From contig NZ_FNYY01000007.1 of NCBI RefSeq assembly GCF_900109145.1, positions 1-64,000 of the forward strand: 64,000 bases of DNA, given 5' to 3'. Of the stretch, positions 54,587 to 63,522 are shown in pieces; within the stretch, counting starts at the first letter, position 1, and each line of letters starts with the position of its first letter. The stretch is from Marinovum algicola (GTDB lineage: Bacteria > Pseudomonadota > Alphaproteobacteria > Rhodobacterales > Rhodobacteraceae). The notes below the pieces were generated by a model, which searched no databases, had not been told where the DNA came from, and saw only the letters and a program-made list of their open reading frames with translations. The translations under genes and the position numbers were made by a program.

Positions 54587-56004
54587 CAGCGATAGGTGAC
54601 CTTCCTCACCGCCTCGATCACCTCGGCGGTCGAGGTCAGCGCGTGTTTTTCCAGATTGGCGGCATAGGGCATGGGCACGTCCTTGCCGGTGCAGTTGATC
54701 ACCGGTGCGTCGAGCCAGTCGAAGGCCTGTTCCATCAGGAGGGCGGTGATCTGATTGCCGATCGAGCCGCGCGGGAAACCCTCTTCGACCGTGACGCAGC
54801 GGTTGGTCTTTTTCACGCTTTCGAGGATCGCCGCGCTGTCCATCGGCCGCAGGGTGCGCAGGTCGATCACCTCGGCGTCGATGCCGTCCTCTGCCAGCTT
54901 CTCGGCCGCTTCGAGGGCATAGGTCATGCCGATGCCGAAGCTGACGAGGGTGACGTCGGCGCCGGTCCGCCAGATCCGGGCCTTGCCGAAGGGCAGGGTG
55001 AAATCCTCGAGCACCGGCACGTCGAAGCTCTTGCCGTAGAGGATCTCGTTTTCGAGGAAGATCACCGGGTTGGGATCGCGGATCGCGGTCTTCAGCAGCC
55101 CCTTGGCGTCCGAGGCGGAATAGGGCATCGCCACCTTGAGCCCCGGGATATGGCTGAACCAGGCGGCAAAATCCTGGCTGTGCTGCGCGGCGACCCGGGC
55201 GGCGGCGCCATTGGGACCGCGAAACACCATGGGCGCGCCCATCTGGCCACCGGACATGTAAAGCGTCTTGGCGGCGGAATTGACGATCTGGTCCATCGCC
55301 TGCATGGCGAAGTTGAAGGTCATGAATTCGACGATGGGTTTCAGCCCGCCAAAGGCCGCGCCGACGGCGAGACCGGTAAAGCCGTGTTCGGTGATCGGGG
55401 TGTCGATGACACGCTTGGGGCCGAACTCGTCGAGCAGGCCCTGGGAGATCTTGTAGGCGCCCTGGTATTCGCCGACCTCCTCGCCCATCAGAAAGACGTC
55501 GTCGTCACCGCGCATTTCCTCGGCCATGGCGTCGCGCAGCGCGTCGCGCACGGTTTGCTGCCGCATTTCGGTGCCTTCGGGCCAGTCGGGTTCGGCCTGG
55601 GATGGTCCCGAACCTGATCCTGCCTGCCCCGGACCTGATCCGGGGGGGGCGGCTTCCTGGTCTTTGTCCGCGTCTGCGTCGCGCGGCTGGGCCGGAGGCC
55701 CCGGCTCGGGGGCCGGGGCGGTGGTCGTTGCGGCCTCGGTCTTGATATCCTCGGCGCTTTCACCCTCTTCCACCAGCACGGCGATGGGGGTGTTGACCTT
55801 GACGCCCTGGGTGCCTTCGGAGATCAGAATCCGACCCAGCGTGCCTTCGTCGACCGCTTCGAACTCCATCGTCGCCTTGTCGGTCTCGATCTCGGCGATG
55901 ATGTCGCCCGAGCTGACGCTGTCGCCTTCCTTGACCAGCCATTTGGCCAGCGTGCCTTCTTCCATCGTCGGCGAGAGGGCGGGCATGAGAATTTCGGTGG
56001 CCAT
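54586..56004 (-). CDS. pdhB: Pyruvate dehydrogenase E1 beta with N-terminal lipoyl domain
   Basis: A 472-residue fusion: lipoyl domain (1-80, Lys43 in ETDKATME), a 60-residue Pro/Gly/Ala linker, then the transketolase-like E1-beta (about 145-472; [54 protein letters not shown]). A lipoyl domain on E1-beta is typical of rhizobial and rhodobacterial PDH. The linker DNA contains a palindromic repeat read as [15 protein letters not shown], so linker length probably differs between strains. Confidence 0.95.
   Translation of the reverse strand: MATEILMPALSPTMEEGTLAKWLVKEGDSVSSGDIIAEIETDKATMEFEAVDEGTLGRILISEGTQGVKVNTPIAVLVEEGESAEDIKTEAATTTAPAPEPGPPAQPRDADADKDQEAAPPGSGPGQAGSGSGPSQAEPDWPEGTEMRQQTVRDALRDAMAEEMRGDDDVFLMGEEVGEYQGAYKISQGLLDEFGPKRVIDTPITEHGFTGLAVGAAFGGLKPIVEFMTFNFAMQAMDQIVNSAAKTLYMSGGQMGAPMVFRGPNGAAARVAAQHSQDFAAWFSHIPGLKVAMPYSASDAKGLLKTAIRDPNPVIFLENEILYGKSFDVPVLEDFTLPFGKARIWRTGADVTLVSFGIGMTYALEAAEKLAEDGIDAEVIDLRTLRPMDSAAILESVKKTNRCVTVEEGFPRGSIGNQITALLMEQAFDWLDAPVINCTGKDVPMPYAANLEKHALTSTAEVIEAVRKVTYR
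55607..55645. repeat. Palindromic repeat in tandem within pdhB
   Basis: CCCCGG-acctgat-CCGGGG (55627-55645) and a degenerate copy cccgaacctgatcc (55607-55620), 20 bases apart. It is of the same kind as the intergenic palindromes at 47882-47957. It lies in the flexible linker, where an in-frame insertion would be tolerated. Confidence 0.6.
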
Positions 56005-56007
56005 GGC

Positions 56008-56394
56008 TCACGGCTCTCCTTTTTCGGGCGCGAGGAAGCCCACGATGTTGCCTTCGCCGTCCTCGACATAGGCGGCACGGCCGATGCCGGGGTAATCGGC
56101 GGGCGGCAGCGCCTCGGCGCCGCCATTGGCCAGCGCCCATGCGTAGCGGTCGTCGCAATCAGCAACCTCGAAGGTCAGCGTGCAGCCGCGCACCGGGGTG
56201 CCGGAGGCCGGGGCCTCGCCCATGCGCTGCATCATGCCGCCGGTGAGGCCGGCGTCGAGGCCGGGGCCGGAAATCAGGTGATAGGCAATTTCTTCAGCGC
56301 CGGGCATCGGTTCGAAGGACCAGCCAAAGAGGCCGCTGTAGAAGGTCCGGGCGCGCACCGGATCGGCGACGTGAATTTCGAAATGTGCGGGCAT
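56008..56394 (-). CDS. VOC (glyoxalase-fold) protein inside the pdh operon
   Basis: A 128-residue vicinal-oxygen-chelate protein with two beta-alpha-beta-beta-beta units: HFEIHVADPVRARTFYSGLF with GWSFEPMP, and CTLTFEVADCDDRYAWALAN with YVEDGEGNIVGFLAPE. It starts at the pdhA stop (one-base overlap) and ends three bases before the pdhB start, so it is surely cotranscribed. Its function is unknown; VOC proteins include lyases, dioxygenases and binding proteins. This insertion between E1-alpha and E1-beta is not part of the standard operon. Confidence 0.82.
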   Translation of the reverse strand: MPAHFEIHVADPVRARTFYSGLFGWSFEPMPGAEEIAYHLISGPGLDAGLTGGMMQRMGEAPASGTPVRGCTLTFEVADCDDRYAWALANGGAEALPPADYPGIGRAAYVEDGEGNIVGFLAPEKGEP

Positions 56395-57392
56395 CAGCGG
56401 GCCTCCGCGTAGATGTCTGTCCAGAGTTCGTCGAGCGCCGGTTCCGGGCTCTCGCGGGCAAATTCGGCGGAGTCGTTGACCACCTTCTTGATTTCCTTGT
56501 CGATCGCCTTGAGATCCTCTTCGCTGGCATGTTTGCCCTCGAGCAGCATGGCGCGGACATGTTCGATCGGGTCGCGTTCCTCGCGCATTTTCTGCACCTC
56601 TTCGCGGGTGCGGTATTTCGCCGGGTCCGACATCGAATGGCCGCGGTAGCGGTAGGTTTTCACCTCGAGGATATAGGGGCCCTTGCCGGCGCGGCAGTGG
56701 CCCACCGCCTTTTCGCCCGCCGTCTTGACCGCCAGCACATCCATGCCGTCGACCACCTCGCCGGGGATGCCGAAGGCCTCGCCGCGGGTGTGCAGATCGG
56801 GGGTCGAGGTCGAGCGCTGTTGGGCGGTGCCCATGGCGTATTGGTTGTTTTCAATGACAAAAACCACTGGCAGAGCCCAGAGCGCGGCCATGTTGAATGT
56901 TTCATAGACCTGGCCCTGGTTGGCGGCGCCATCGCCGAAATAGGTGAAGGTGACGCGGCCGTTTTCCTTGTAGCGGTCGGCAAAGGCCAGGCCCGCGCCA
57001 ATCGGCACCTGGGCGCCGACGATACCATGGCCGCCGTAGAAATGCTTTTCTTTCGAGAACATGTGCATCGAGCCGCCCTTGCCCTTGGAATAGCCGCCCT
57101 CGCGGCCGGTCAGCTCGGCCATCACGCCGCCCGGGTCCATGCCGCAGGCCAGCATATGGCCATGGTCGCGATACGAGGTGACGCGCTTGTCGCCCTCTTC
57201 GGCGGCGGCCTCGAGGCCGACGACAACCGCCTCCTGACCGATGTAGAGGTGGCAGAAGCCGCCGATCAGCCCCATGCCGTAAAGCTGGCCGGCCTTTTCC
57301 TCGAACCGCCGGATCAACAGCATGTCGCGGTAATATTGCGTCAGCTCGTCCTTGGAAATGTTGGGTTTTTTCGTCGCTCTGCGCGCGGCCAT
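56394..57392 (-). CDS. pdhA: Pyruvate dehydrogenase E1 alpha
   Basis: A 332-residue thiamine-diphosphate subunit: YYRDMLLIRRFEEKAGQLYG, GFCHLYIGQEAV, GGHGIVGAQVPIGAGLAFAD and the ThDP/Mg motif GDGAANQGQVYETFN (about 165-180). The phosphorylation-loop region YRYRGHSMSDPAKYRTREEV is also typical. It is the first gene of the pdh operon, with GGGAGGG before the ATG and an AT-rich stretch (57419-57440) upstream that may be the promoter. Confidence 0.95.
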   Translation of the reverse strand: MAARRATKKPNISKDELTQYYRDMLLIRRFEEKAGQLYGMGLIGGFCHLYIGQEAVVVGLEAAAEEGDKRVTSYRDHGHMLACGMDPGGVMAELTGREGGYSKGKGGSMHMFSKEKHFYGGHGIVGAQVPIGAGLAFADRYKENGRVTFTYFGDGAANQGQVYETFNMAALWALPVVFVIENNQYAMGTAQQRSTSTPDLHTRGEAFGIPGEVVDGMDVLAVKTAGEKAVGHCRAGKGPYILEVKTYRYRGHSMSDPAKYRTREEVQKMREERDPIEHVRAMLLEGKHASEEDLKAIDKEIKKVVNDSAEFARESPEPALDELWTDIYAEAR

Positions 57393-57497
57393 TGCGGCGC
57401 CCTCCCGGAGGCGAATTGTTTAGTGTTAAACTATAGCCTAGCCCAAGCGGCCCCCGGGTGGAAAGGGGGCTTTCCCGCTGCACCTGCGAAGGGCGGG

Positions 57498-57800
57498 TCA
57501 GCGAATGACGATCTCGTCGCTGCGGATCAGGCCCAGCACCTCGCGCGCCTGCTGATCGAGCAGGTCGAGGTCGAGATATTCGTCGGACAGCCGTCGGGTG
57601 AGATTTTCCATTTCCGCCAGCTCGGCGCGCAACACGTCGCGCTCGGCCTCGAGGCGGGCGGCATTGTCGAGGATTTCCGCCCGCCGGAACAAGCCGTAAT
57701 CCCCTTGCACGGCGGCAAAGGTGAAATAGGCCCCCAGAGTGAACGCGATGGCGAACACGCTTAACGGGACGATGTTCCGGCGGGTCGGATGTGTGCTCAT
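57498..57800 (-). CDS. ftsB: Cell-division protein FtsB/DivIC family (septum formation initiator)
   Basis: A 100-residue single-pass membrane protein. A basic N-terminus and one helix (VPLSVFAIAFTLGAYFTFAA) are followed by a periplasmic coiled coil (NAARLEAERDVLRAELAEME) and the conserved end DEYLDLDLLDQQAREVLGLI. FtsB joins FtsL and FtsQ at the divisome. The start at MSTHPTRRN is preferred to an ATG 21 codons upstream. Location next to pdhA is common in alphaproteobacteria. Confidence 0.85.
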   Translation of the reverse strand: MSTHPTRRNIVPLSVFAIAFTLGAYFTFAAVQGDYGLFRRAEILDNAARLEAERDVLRAELAEMENLTRRLSDEYLDLDLLDQQAREVLGLIRSDEIVIR

Positions 57801-57963
57801 GGTCTGCCTCAATGCATCTCTGACGGATGCTGTAGGGCCACTATGACACAGGTGATTCGCCATGTGAATCCCTATTGCGAATCCTTGCGTGAATTATGTG
57901 CGATTCTCGCCCGTTGCCGTCAGAAATCTTGGCCAGCCGCCGGCATCGGGGTATCACTTGGGC

Positions 57964-58949
57964 ATGAGGGTTCTGGTGCTTCTTTTCGTGGCGATGCTTG
58001 CGCTTGCCGCCTGTGCGCCGCGCGGCGTGCTGCATCTGGTTCGGGGCGCCGACGAAGGCGATGTGCGGCAGATTTTCGTCGCCTCGAACCGGGTGCTGAA
58101 ACATGACAACGGGGTGCAGTTTTCCGGGCGGCGTGGCACGCGGCTGTATTTCTCGCGGCTCGACGTGTCGGTGCCGCCGGTGCATCGCGATGGTCGGATC
58201 GAGCGCCCGGCGCCGGAGGCCGCACCCGATCCGGCCCGGCATTTCGTGCTCTCGGGGGCCTATGCCTTTCCCACGTTGGCGGATTTCCTGGCCGGGGTGG
58301 CCAAGGCGCCGGGCGGGGCGGAGGAGGTCTTTGTCTATGTGCACGGCTACAACACCAACAATGCCGAGGCGACCTATCGGCTGGCCCAAATGGCGCATGA
58401 CTTCGATGCCGAGGTTCCGGTCGTGTCGTTTTCCTGGCCGTCCGGCGGCGATCCGCGCGGCTATGTCTATGACCGTGACAGCGTGATCCACTCCCGCGAC
58501 GCGCTGGAAGAGCTGCTCGTGGCGCTGACGCGGCACCGCAAGGTCTATCTGGTGGCGCATTCCATGGGGTCGCAACTGGTGATGGAGACGCGCGGCAGAT
58601 CTCGATCGCCCGGAACACCGCCGTTCTGCACAAGATCAGCGGCGTGACGCTGATCTCGCCCGATATCGACCCGGAAGTCTTTGTCGTGCAGGCGGGCCGG
58701 ATCACGCCGTTTCCGCAGCCCTTCATCCTGATGACATCGACCCGCGATTCGATCCTCGATCTGGCGGCCTGGATCGCCGGCCGACCGCGGCGGCTGGGCG
58801 AGATCACGACGGCGGACGAGCTGGGCGGGCTGCCGGTGACCGTGATCGACCTGAGCGATTTTGCCGATCCCGGCCAGAACGGACATGACACGGCCTTTGC
58901 GGCGCCCCGGGCCATCGAATATTTCCGGAACTTCCATGGCCTGAAATGA
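57964..58949 (+). pseudogene. DUF900 alpha/beta-hydrolase lipoprotein gene with a frameshift
   Basis: A lipoprotein signal (LVLLFVAMLALAAC, lipobox Cys at about 17) begins a DUF900-type hydrolase: IFVASNR, VFVYVHGYNTNNAEATYRLA and the nucleophile elbow AHSMGSQL. After METRGR the frame runs into a stop at 58647, while the expected continuation (QISIARNTAVLHKISGVTLI, SPDIDPEVF) is found one frame over up to 58949. A single missing base at about 58590 (gagacg|cgcggcag, probably once gagacgctgcggcag) explains it; restoring it gives a normal 328-residue protein. A sequencing error is as likely as true decay. Confidence 0.75.
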
Positions 58950-58965
58950 GCCGCGACGCGGCGGC

Positions 58966-60033
58966 TCAGGCGGCCCTGTTCTGCGCCGCGTCGCGGGTCA
59001 GCGCGGCCATGCGATAGAAGCCATGCGCCATCTTGGAATAGGGCGTAAGCAGAAAGAAGGTCAGCACCGCGCCGAGATGCAACGGCAGCAGCCAGGCCAC
59101 GGCGGAGGTGCCGGTCGCGGCGTAAAGCGCGAGGCCCGAGACCGCGACGGCAAAGAGCAGCAGGACAAAGGCCATCTCGCCGCCCCAGGCGGCGGGGGCC
59201 CCCAGCTCGGGATCGGCCTTGAGCTTGAGCCAGGCGAGCCCGGCACACCCCACGCTGAGCAGCAGGCCGCCGGGAACCCCGAGCAGCTTGGGCAGGCTGA
59301 AGAATCCATAAGGCGCCTCTATTCCGAAGGCGTAGTGCAGCACGGTGCCGCTCGCGGTCGAGGCAAAGCTCAGCAGGAAGCCGTAAAGCACAGCCTGATG
59401 AAAATGCCGCCGCGCCTGGCTGAAACGGTCCTCGTCCTCGAAGTTGCAGCCGTCGCCATGGCCGCCGTCGAGGTTCTTCATCCGGCCGGCCGAACGCAGC
59501 GCGCCCCAGATATCGCCGGGCCGGACCGGGCCGCCGCCGACGGTGCGCCAATAGCCGCGCAGCGACACCGCGATGGCGAGCAGGGGCAGCAGGAACGCCG
59601 GGGTAAAGATCGTCACCATCAGCCCGTGGGACATATAGGCGTAGAAACCGGCGCCGCTGTCGGGGCGCAGCGCCTGCGCCAGGGCGAAGATCAGCGCAAA
59701 GCCCAGCACCAGCCCGCCGGCCATCAGCACGCCCGACCGGTCGAACAGATGCGCAAAGCCGCGCGGCCAGGCGTGATCCTTCCAGCTTGCCTGCCGCACC
59801 TCGGCCAGCGCCCGGGGCAGGTTGAGGTCGAACTCGTGCGGTGCGGTGTATTGGCAGGCGTAGTAGCAGCCGCGGCAGTTGTGGCAGAGATTGGCGAGCT
59901 GGGTGATGTCGCCGTCGCTGAAAGCACGTTCGCGGTGCAGGGCAGGGAAGACCGAGCAATAGCCTTCGCAATAGCGGCAGGCGTTGCAGATCTCGGCCTG
60001 GCGGCGGGCTTCCTGGATCAGGTCAGTTTGCAT
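58966..60033 (-). CDS. tcuB: TcuB-like iron-sulfur membrane protein (CitB/tricarballylate utilisation B)
   Basis: A 355-residue electron carrier for TcuA. Two 4Fe-4S sites near the N-terminus are Cys16/19/22/26 (CNACRYCEGYC) and Cys50/53/56/60 (CHNCRGCYYAC). Six hydrophobic segments follow (GVLMAGGLVLGFALIFALAQ and others), with an odd polar mid-part GGHGDGCNFEDEDRFSQARR typical of the family. In Salmonella, TcuB re-oxidises the FAD of TcuA and passes electrons to the membrane. The start MQTDLIQEAR overlaps the tcuA stop by 11 bases. Confidence 0.88.
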   Translation of the reverse strand: MQTDLIQEARRQAEICNACRYCEGYCSVFPALHRERAFSDGDITQLANLCHNCRGCYYACQYTAPHEFDLNLPRALAEVRQASWKDHAWPRGFAHLFDRSGVLMAGGLVLGFALIFALAQALRPDSGAGFYAYMSHGLMVTIFTPAFLLPLLAIAVSLRGYWRTVGGGPVRPGDIWGALRSAGRMKNLDGGHGDGCNFEDEDRFSQARRHFHQAVLYGFLLSFASTASGTVLHYAFGIEAPYGFFSLPKLLGVPGGLLLSVGCAGLAWLKLKADPELGAPAAWGGEMAFVLLLFAVAVSGLALYAATGTSAVAWLLPLHLGAVLTFFLLTPYSKMAHGFYRMAALTRDAAQNRAA

Positions 60034-61417
60034 GGGCTGCGGCCTCCTTGCCTGCGATACGTCCAAAGACGGTGCCGATGGTCATGCCGAACCCGGCGAG
60101 ATAACCCTGGCCGAGGATCGACCCGGCCATCGTCTCGCCTGCGGCCCAGAGATTGGTGACGGGGCGGTCGCCGATGCGGCATTGCGCGTTTTCGTCCACC
60201 TTGAGCCCCAGATAGGTGAAGGTGACACCGGTTCTCAGCGAGTAGCTGTAAAACGGTGGCTCGGTGATCGGGCGGGCCCAGTTGGTCTTGGGCGGAGTGA
60301 GGCCGCTGGTGGAGACGCCGTCAAGCTCGGTCGGGTGAAATCCCGAAGGATCGCCGCAGGCGGCGTTGAACTCGTCGACCGTGGCGCAGAGCTTGTCTGG
60401 CGGCAGGCCCATCTTTTCCGCCAGCTCCGGGAGCGTCGCGGCCTCGATCGGTGGAAACACCGAGGGCATGAAGAGCTTGAGCGATTTCGCGTCGATGATG
60501 ACATAGCCCACCTGATCGGGCTGTGCCGCTACCAGCCGGCCCCAGATGGCATAGCGCTTGGGCCAGACATCCTCGCCCTCGTCGTAAAAGCGCTGCGCCT
60601 CCTTGTTGACCACGATGGAAAACGGCACGCAATCCAGCCGGGTGACGATGCCGCCATCGAATTTCGGCGCACGGCCGTCGATGGCGACGGCGTGGCACTG
60701 CGTCGGGTCGCCCACCTGTTCGACGCCCTGGTCCAGCAGGTCGGACAGCACGACGCCACGATTGTAGGGGGTGCCGCGGATCAGGAAATTCCGGGCTGCC
60801 GGTCCCCAAGCGCGGGCGAGCCAATCGGTATCGGCCTGAAACCCGCCCGAGGCGACGACGACAGATTTGGGTGTCACGGTCTTCTCTTCGCCGGCGTGGG
60901 TAAAGGTCACCTGGGCGATCCGGTCATCCGCGAGGTCCAGATGTGTCACCGCCGCCTCGTAGAGCACCTCGACCCCCAACGCCTCGGCGGTGCGGTAATA
61001 GGCGTTCACCAGGCCCTTGCCGCCGCCGAGGAAAAAGGCATTCGTCCGCGCCAGTGACAGTGTGCCCGACAGCGAGGGTTGAAACCGCACGCCATGCGCT
61101 TCCATCCAGGGCAGGCAGTCCTCGGAGGTGCGGATGGCGAGGCGCGCCAGGTGTTCGTCGGTCTTGCCGCCGGTCACCTTCATCAGATCGGAAAAATATT
61201 CCTCTTCGGAATAGCTCTCGACCAGCGGGCCCAGGGGGCCGCTGTGCATGCAGCGAAAATTGCGGGTGTGGCGCGAATTGCCGCCGCGATAGGGCTTGGG
61301 CGCGGTCTCCAGGATGAGAACCCGTGCGCCCGCTTCGGCGGCGGTGATCGCGGCGCAAAGCGCGGCATTGCCACCGCCGATCACGGCGATGTCGTAGCTG
61401 TCGGGAATGGCTGTCAT
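60023..61417 (-). CDS. tcuA: TcuA-like FAD-dependent tricarballylate dehydrogenase
   Basis: A 464-residue flavoprotein of the fumarate-reductase/succinate-dehydrogenase superfamily. The FAD motif is DIAVIGGGNAALCAAITAAE (about 8-27), then GGNSRHTRNFRCMH and WAAGETMAGSILGQGYLAGF near the C-terminus. TcuA oxidises tricarballylate to cis-aconitate. Related enzymes act on other polycarboxylates, so the exact substrate is not fixed. It is ten bases after the GntR gene and overlaps tcuB. Confidence 0.85.
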   Translation of the reverse strand: MTAIPDSYDIAVIGGGNAALCAAITAAEAGARVLILETAPKPYRGGNSRHTRNFRCMHSGPLGPLVESYSEEEYFSDLMKVTGGKTDEHLARLAIRTSEDCLPWMEAHGVRFQPSLSGTLSLARTNAFFLGGGKGLVNAYYRTAEALGVEVLYEAAVTHLDLADDRIAQVTFTHAGEEKTVTPKSVVVASGGFQADTDWLARAWGPAARNFLIRGTPYNRGVVLSDLLDQGVEQVGDPTQCHAVAIDGRAPKFDGGIVTRLDCVPFSIVVNKEAQRFYDEGEDVWPKRYAIWGRLVAAQPDQVGYVIIDAKSLKLFMPSVFPPIEAATLPELAEKMGLPPDKLCATVDEFNAACGDPSGFHPTELDGVSTSGLTPPKTNWARPITEPPFYSYSLRTGVTFTYLGLKVDENAQCRIGDRPVTNLWAAGETMAGSILGQGYLAGFGMTIGTVFGRIAGKEAAAHAN

Positions 61418-61426
61418 GGCTGTCCT

Positions 61427-62104
61427 CTAGGTGTCGTCGTGGCCCCGGTCGCGCTCGCGCAGGGCGCGGATGCGCATGCGCTGCGCGGCTTCGATATGGG
61501 CGCGCATCTGCGCCTCGGCGGCGGCGCCGTCGCGGGCCTGAAGTGCCGCCATGATGTCGCGATGCTCGCTCACCGCCTCGTCGGCGCGCTGGCCGTCCAG
61601 GAGCTGCGACGGCCCGAGGATCAGCAGCGCCTTTTGCAGCGACAGCATCGACCGGGCAAGAAAGCGGTTCTTGGCCGCATCGAGAAGCGTGGCGTGGAAA
61701 ATGCGGTTGATCCGCGTCGCCTCGGGGCCGGTTCCGGCTTCGGCCAGCTGGTCGTTCAGCGCGCCGAGTTCGTCCAGTTCCACATCCGAGGCGGCCCGCG
61801 CCGCCAGCCGCGCGGCGGTGCCCTCAAGCACGGCGCGCATCTCGTAAAGCTCCATCACCTCGGCATAATCGAGGCTGCGCACGGTGGCGCCCTGGCGCGG
61901 CACATGGGCGACCAGCCCGTCGGCCTCGAGCTGTCGGATCGCTTCGCGCACCGGCGTGCGCGAGACGTTCAGACGCTCGGCCAGCTCGGTCTCGCGCAGG
62001 CGATCACCGGGGAGCAATTGCCCCTCGCGGATCTCGTCCAGCAGGCGGGTGTAGGTCGAACTGCCTTGCGGTCCGGGCTGTGACGCGTCGTCCTGGTCGC
62101 TCAT
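61427..62104 (-). CDS. GntR/FCD-family regulator of the tcu locus
   Basis: A 225-residue FadR-subfamily regulator. The winged HTH is at about 15-80 (LLPGDRLRETELAERLNVSR, TPVREAIRQLEADGLV), and the FCD domain shows AVLEGTAARLAAR and NRIFHATLLDAAKN. Start MSDQDD is chosen; an open frame for 33 more codons would run across the operator-like sequence at 62121-62150, so it is rejected. It probably represses itself with tcuAB and the genes upstream. Confidence 0.87.
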   Translation of the reverse strand: MSDQDDASQPGPQGSSTYTRLLDEIREGQLLPGDRLRETELAERLNVSRTPVREAIRQLEADGLVAHVPRQGATVRSLDYAEVMELYEMRAVLEGTAARLAARAASDVELDELGALNDQLAEAGTGPEATRINRIFHATLLDAAKNRFLARSMLSLQKALLILGPSQLLDGQRADEAVSEHRDIMAALQARDGAAAEAQMRAHIEAAQRMRIRALRERDRGHDDT

Positions 62105-62120
62105 CTCATTTCCTCGGCAT

Positions 62121-62150
62121 TGGTATCCATATGTATACAACTGGATACAT
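62121..62150. promoter_or_regulatory. GntR-type operator upstream of the tcu regulator
   Basis: The perfect palindrome TGTATACA (62132-62139) is flanked by the inverted repeat GTATCCA (62123-62129) and TGGATAC (62142-62148). It starts 17 bases upstream of the regulator's start codon, an autoregulatory position. The GTATAC core is also found twice at 63471-63496. Confidence 0.6.
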
Positions 62151-62265
62151 AAGCGGTCAACCCTTGTTTCCGTCGCCCAGACGGCAAAAGCGCGGCTGCA
62201 CAAAGAAAAAGACGGCGCGCAGGACTGCGGCCGTCTTTGGCAAGGCTCCGGGGCGGGGGGGAGGG

Positions 62266-63237
62266 TCAGATTCGGACCTCGGGGTTGATCATGTGGATCG
62301 GCCGGCCTTCGGCAAAGGCGTTCACCTGCGCGAAGATATCGCTGAACTGAAGATCGAATTCGTCCTCGGTGACAAAGCCGATATGCGGCGTGCAGATCAG
62401 CCTGGGGTGCGACAACAGCGGATCGTCGGGATCGGTCAGCGGCTCGGTCTCGAATACATCGACCGCCGCCATGCCGGGGCGCCCGGCGTTCAGCGCGTCA
62501 AGCAGCGCGCCCGGTGCCACCAACCCCGCGCGTGAGGTGTTCACAAAGAGCGCCCCGTCCTGCATTTCGGCGAAATCCGCTGCGGTGACGATACCGCGGG
62601 TGTCGGGCTTCAGCCGGATATGGATCGAGACCACGTCGCTTTCGGCGAAAAACGCCGCGCGGCTTTCGGCCACGGTTTCGCCCGCTGCCCGGGCGCGGGC
62701 CCGGCCGGCCTCGGAGCTCCACCAGACCACCTTCATTCCGAAGGCGCGGGCGTAGTCCGCCACGGCGCCGGCGATCCGGCCATAGCCGTAAAGACCCAGC
62801 GTGCGGCCGCGCAGGGTCTTGCCGACGCCCATCTGCCAATGCCCGGCCCGGGCCGAGGCCATCTGTTGCGGGATCTGCCGCATCGCCGCGAGGATCAGGC
62901 CAAAGGTCAGCTCCGCCGCGGCATAAGACGGCGTGCCGGAATGCATGTTGGAACACAGCAGCACGCCGGTGTCGGTGCAGGCCGGAACATCCACATGCGG
63001 ATAGACGCTGCGCTGCGAGATCAGCCGCAGGTTCGGCAGGCGTTGCAACAGCCCGCGGGTCACCTTGGTCCGTTCGCGAAAGAGCACCAGCGCCTCGGCG
63101 TCGTGCAGGCGGTCTGCCAGGGCGGCCTCGTCAGGCGCGTGATCGGTCCAGACCGTCACCTCGTGCCCGTCGAGCAGGCGAAAACAGGGCAGGCCGCGCA
63201 GCGTGTCGAACCAATCGTCGAGGATGTGGACCTTCAT
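62266..63237 (-). CDS. D-2-hydroxyacid dehydrogenase
   Basis: A 323-residue D-isomer-specific NAD-dependent dehydrogenase. The Rossmann motif is GLYGYGRIAG (about 149-158), the catalytic Arg is in NTSRAGLV, the Glu in VDVFETEPL and the His in CTPHIGFVT. Close relatives are annotated as phosphoglycerate-dehydrogenase-like, but members act on many hydroxyacids. In this locus, a hydroxylated carboxylate is a likely substrate (inference). It overlaps the upstream small gene by four bases. Confidence 0.85.
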   Translation of the reverse strand: MKVHILDDWFDTLRGLPCFRLLDGHEVTVWTDHAPDEAALADRLHDAEALVLFRERTKVTRGLLQRLPNLRLISQRSVYPHVDVPACTDTGVLLCSNMHSGTPSYAAAELTFGLILAAMRQIPQQMASARAGHWQMGVGKTLRGRTLGLYGYGRIAGAVADYARAFGMKVVWWSSEAGRARARAAGETVAESRAAFFAESDVVSIHIRLKPDTRGIVTAADFAEMQDGALFVNTSRAGLVAPGALLDALNAGRPGMAAVDVFETEPLTDPDDPLLSHPRLICTPHIGFVTEDEFDLQFSDIFAQVNAFAEGRPIHMINPEVRI

Positions 63238-63458
63238 CGGCTTTCCACCCCCGCGCCGGGGTGCAGGCTGCGCGGCGTGGCGACGAACACCTCGCCATCG
63301 AGGGCTGTCAGGGCGTTGCGGATGCGGGTCCGCGTGGCCAGAAGGTGGGTGTATTGCGCGTCGCAGCCGGCAATCGGGCCGGGGTACTCCGCAAGGTCGC
63401 GGGTCACCTCTTGCAGCGCCGCATGCAGATGCGCCCGAGCCTTGGCAATCTCCGACAT
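63234..63458 (-). CDS. Small protein of unknown function (74 aa)
   Basis: A helical 74-residue protein: KARAHLHAALQEVTRDLAEY, then YTHLLATRTRIRNALTALDG. Its stop overlaps the dehydrogenase start (ATGA), so they are one transcript. A pair of GntR-type boxes lies just upstream of its start. Its C-terminal ALTALDG recalls ALTALSG of the next small gene. Function unknown. Confidence 0.65.
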   Translation of the reverse strand: MSEIAKARAHLHAALQEVTRDLAEYPGPIAGCDAQYTHLLATRTRIRNALTALDGEVFVATPRSLHPGAGVESR

Positions 63459-63470
63459 GGTGCCTCCGTC

Positions 63471-63496
63471 ATTTGTGTATACCGAGGTATACCAAA
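63471..63496. promoter_or_regulatory. Tandem GTATAC operator
   Basis: Two GTATAC cores (63477-63482 and 63487-63492) start exactly ten bases apart within a near-perfect palindrome (ATTTG.GTATACC to GGTATACCAAAT, one extra base). It lies 13 bases upstream of the 74-residue gene. The shared core with 62132-62139 suggests the tcu GntR regulator binds both. Confidence 0.6.
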
Positions 63497-63522
63497 TTTC
63501 CCGGCCGGATCAATCCCGCCAG

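Noticed and set aside
57920-59971. A 683-codon minus-strand ORF
   Set aside because: It overlaps tcuB in another frame and runs antisense to the hydrolase gene; tcuB has the Cys motifs.
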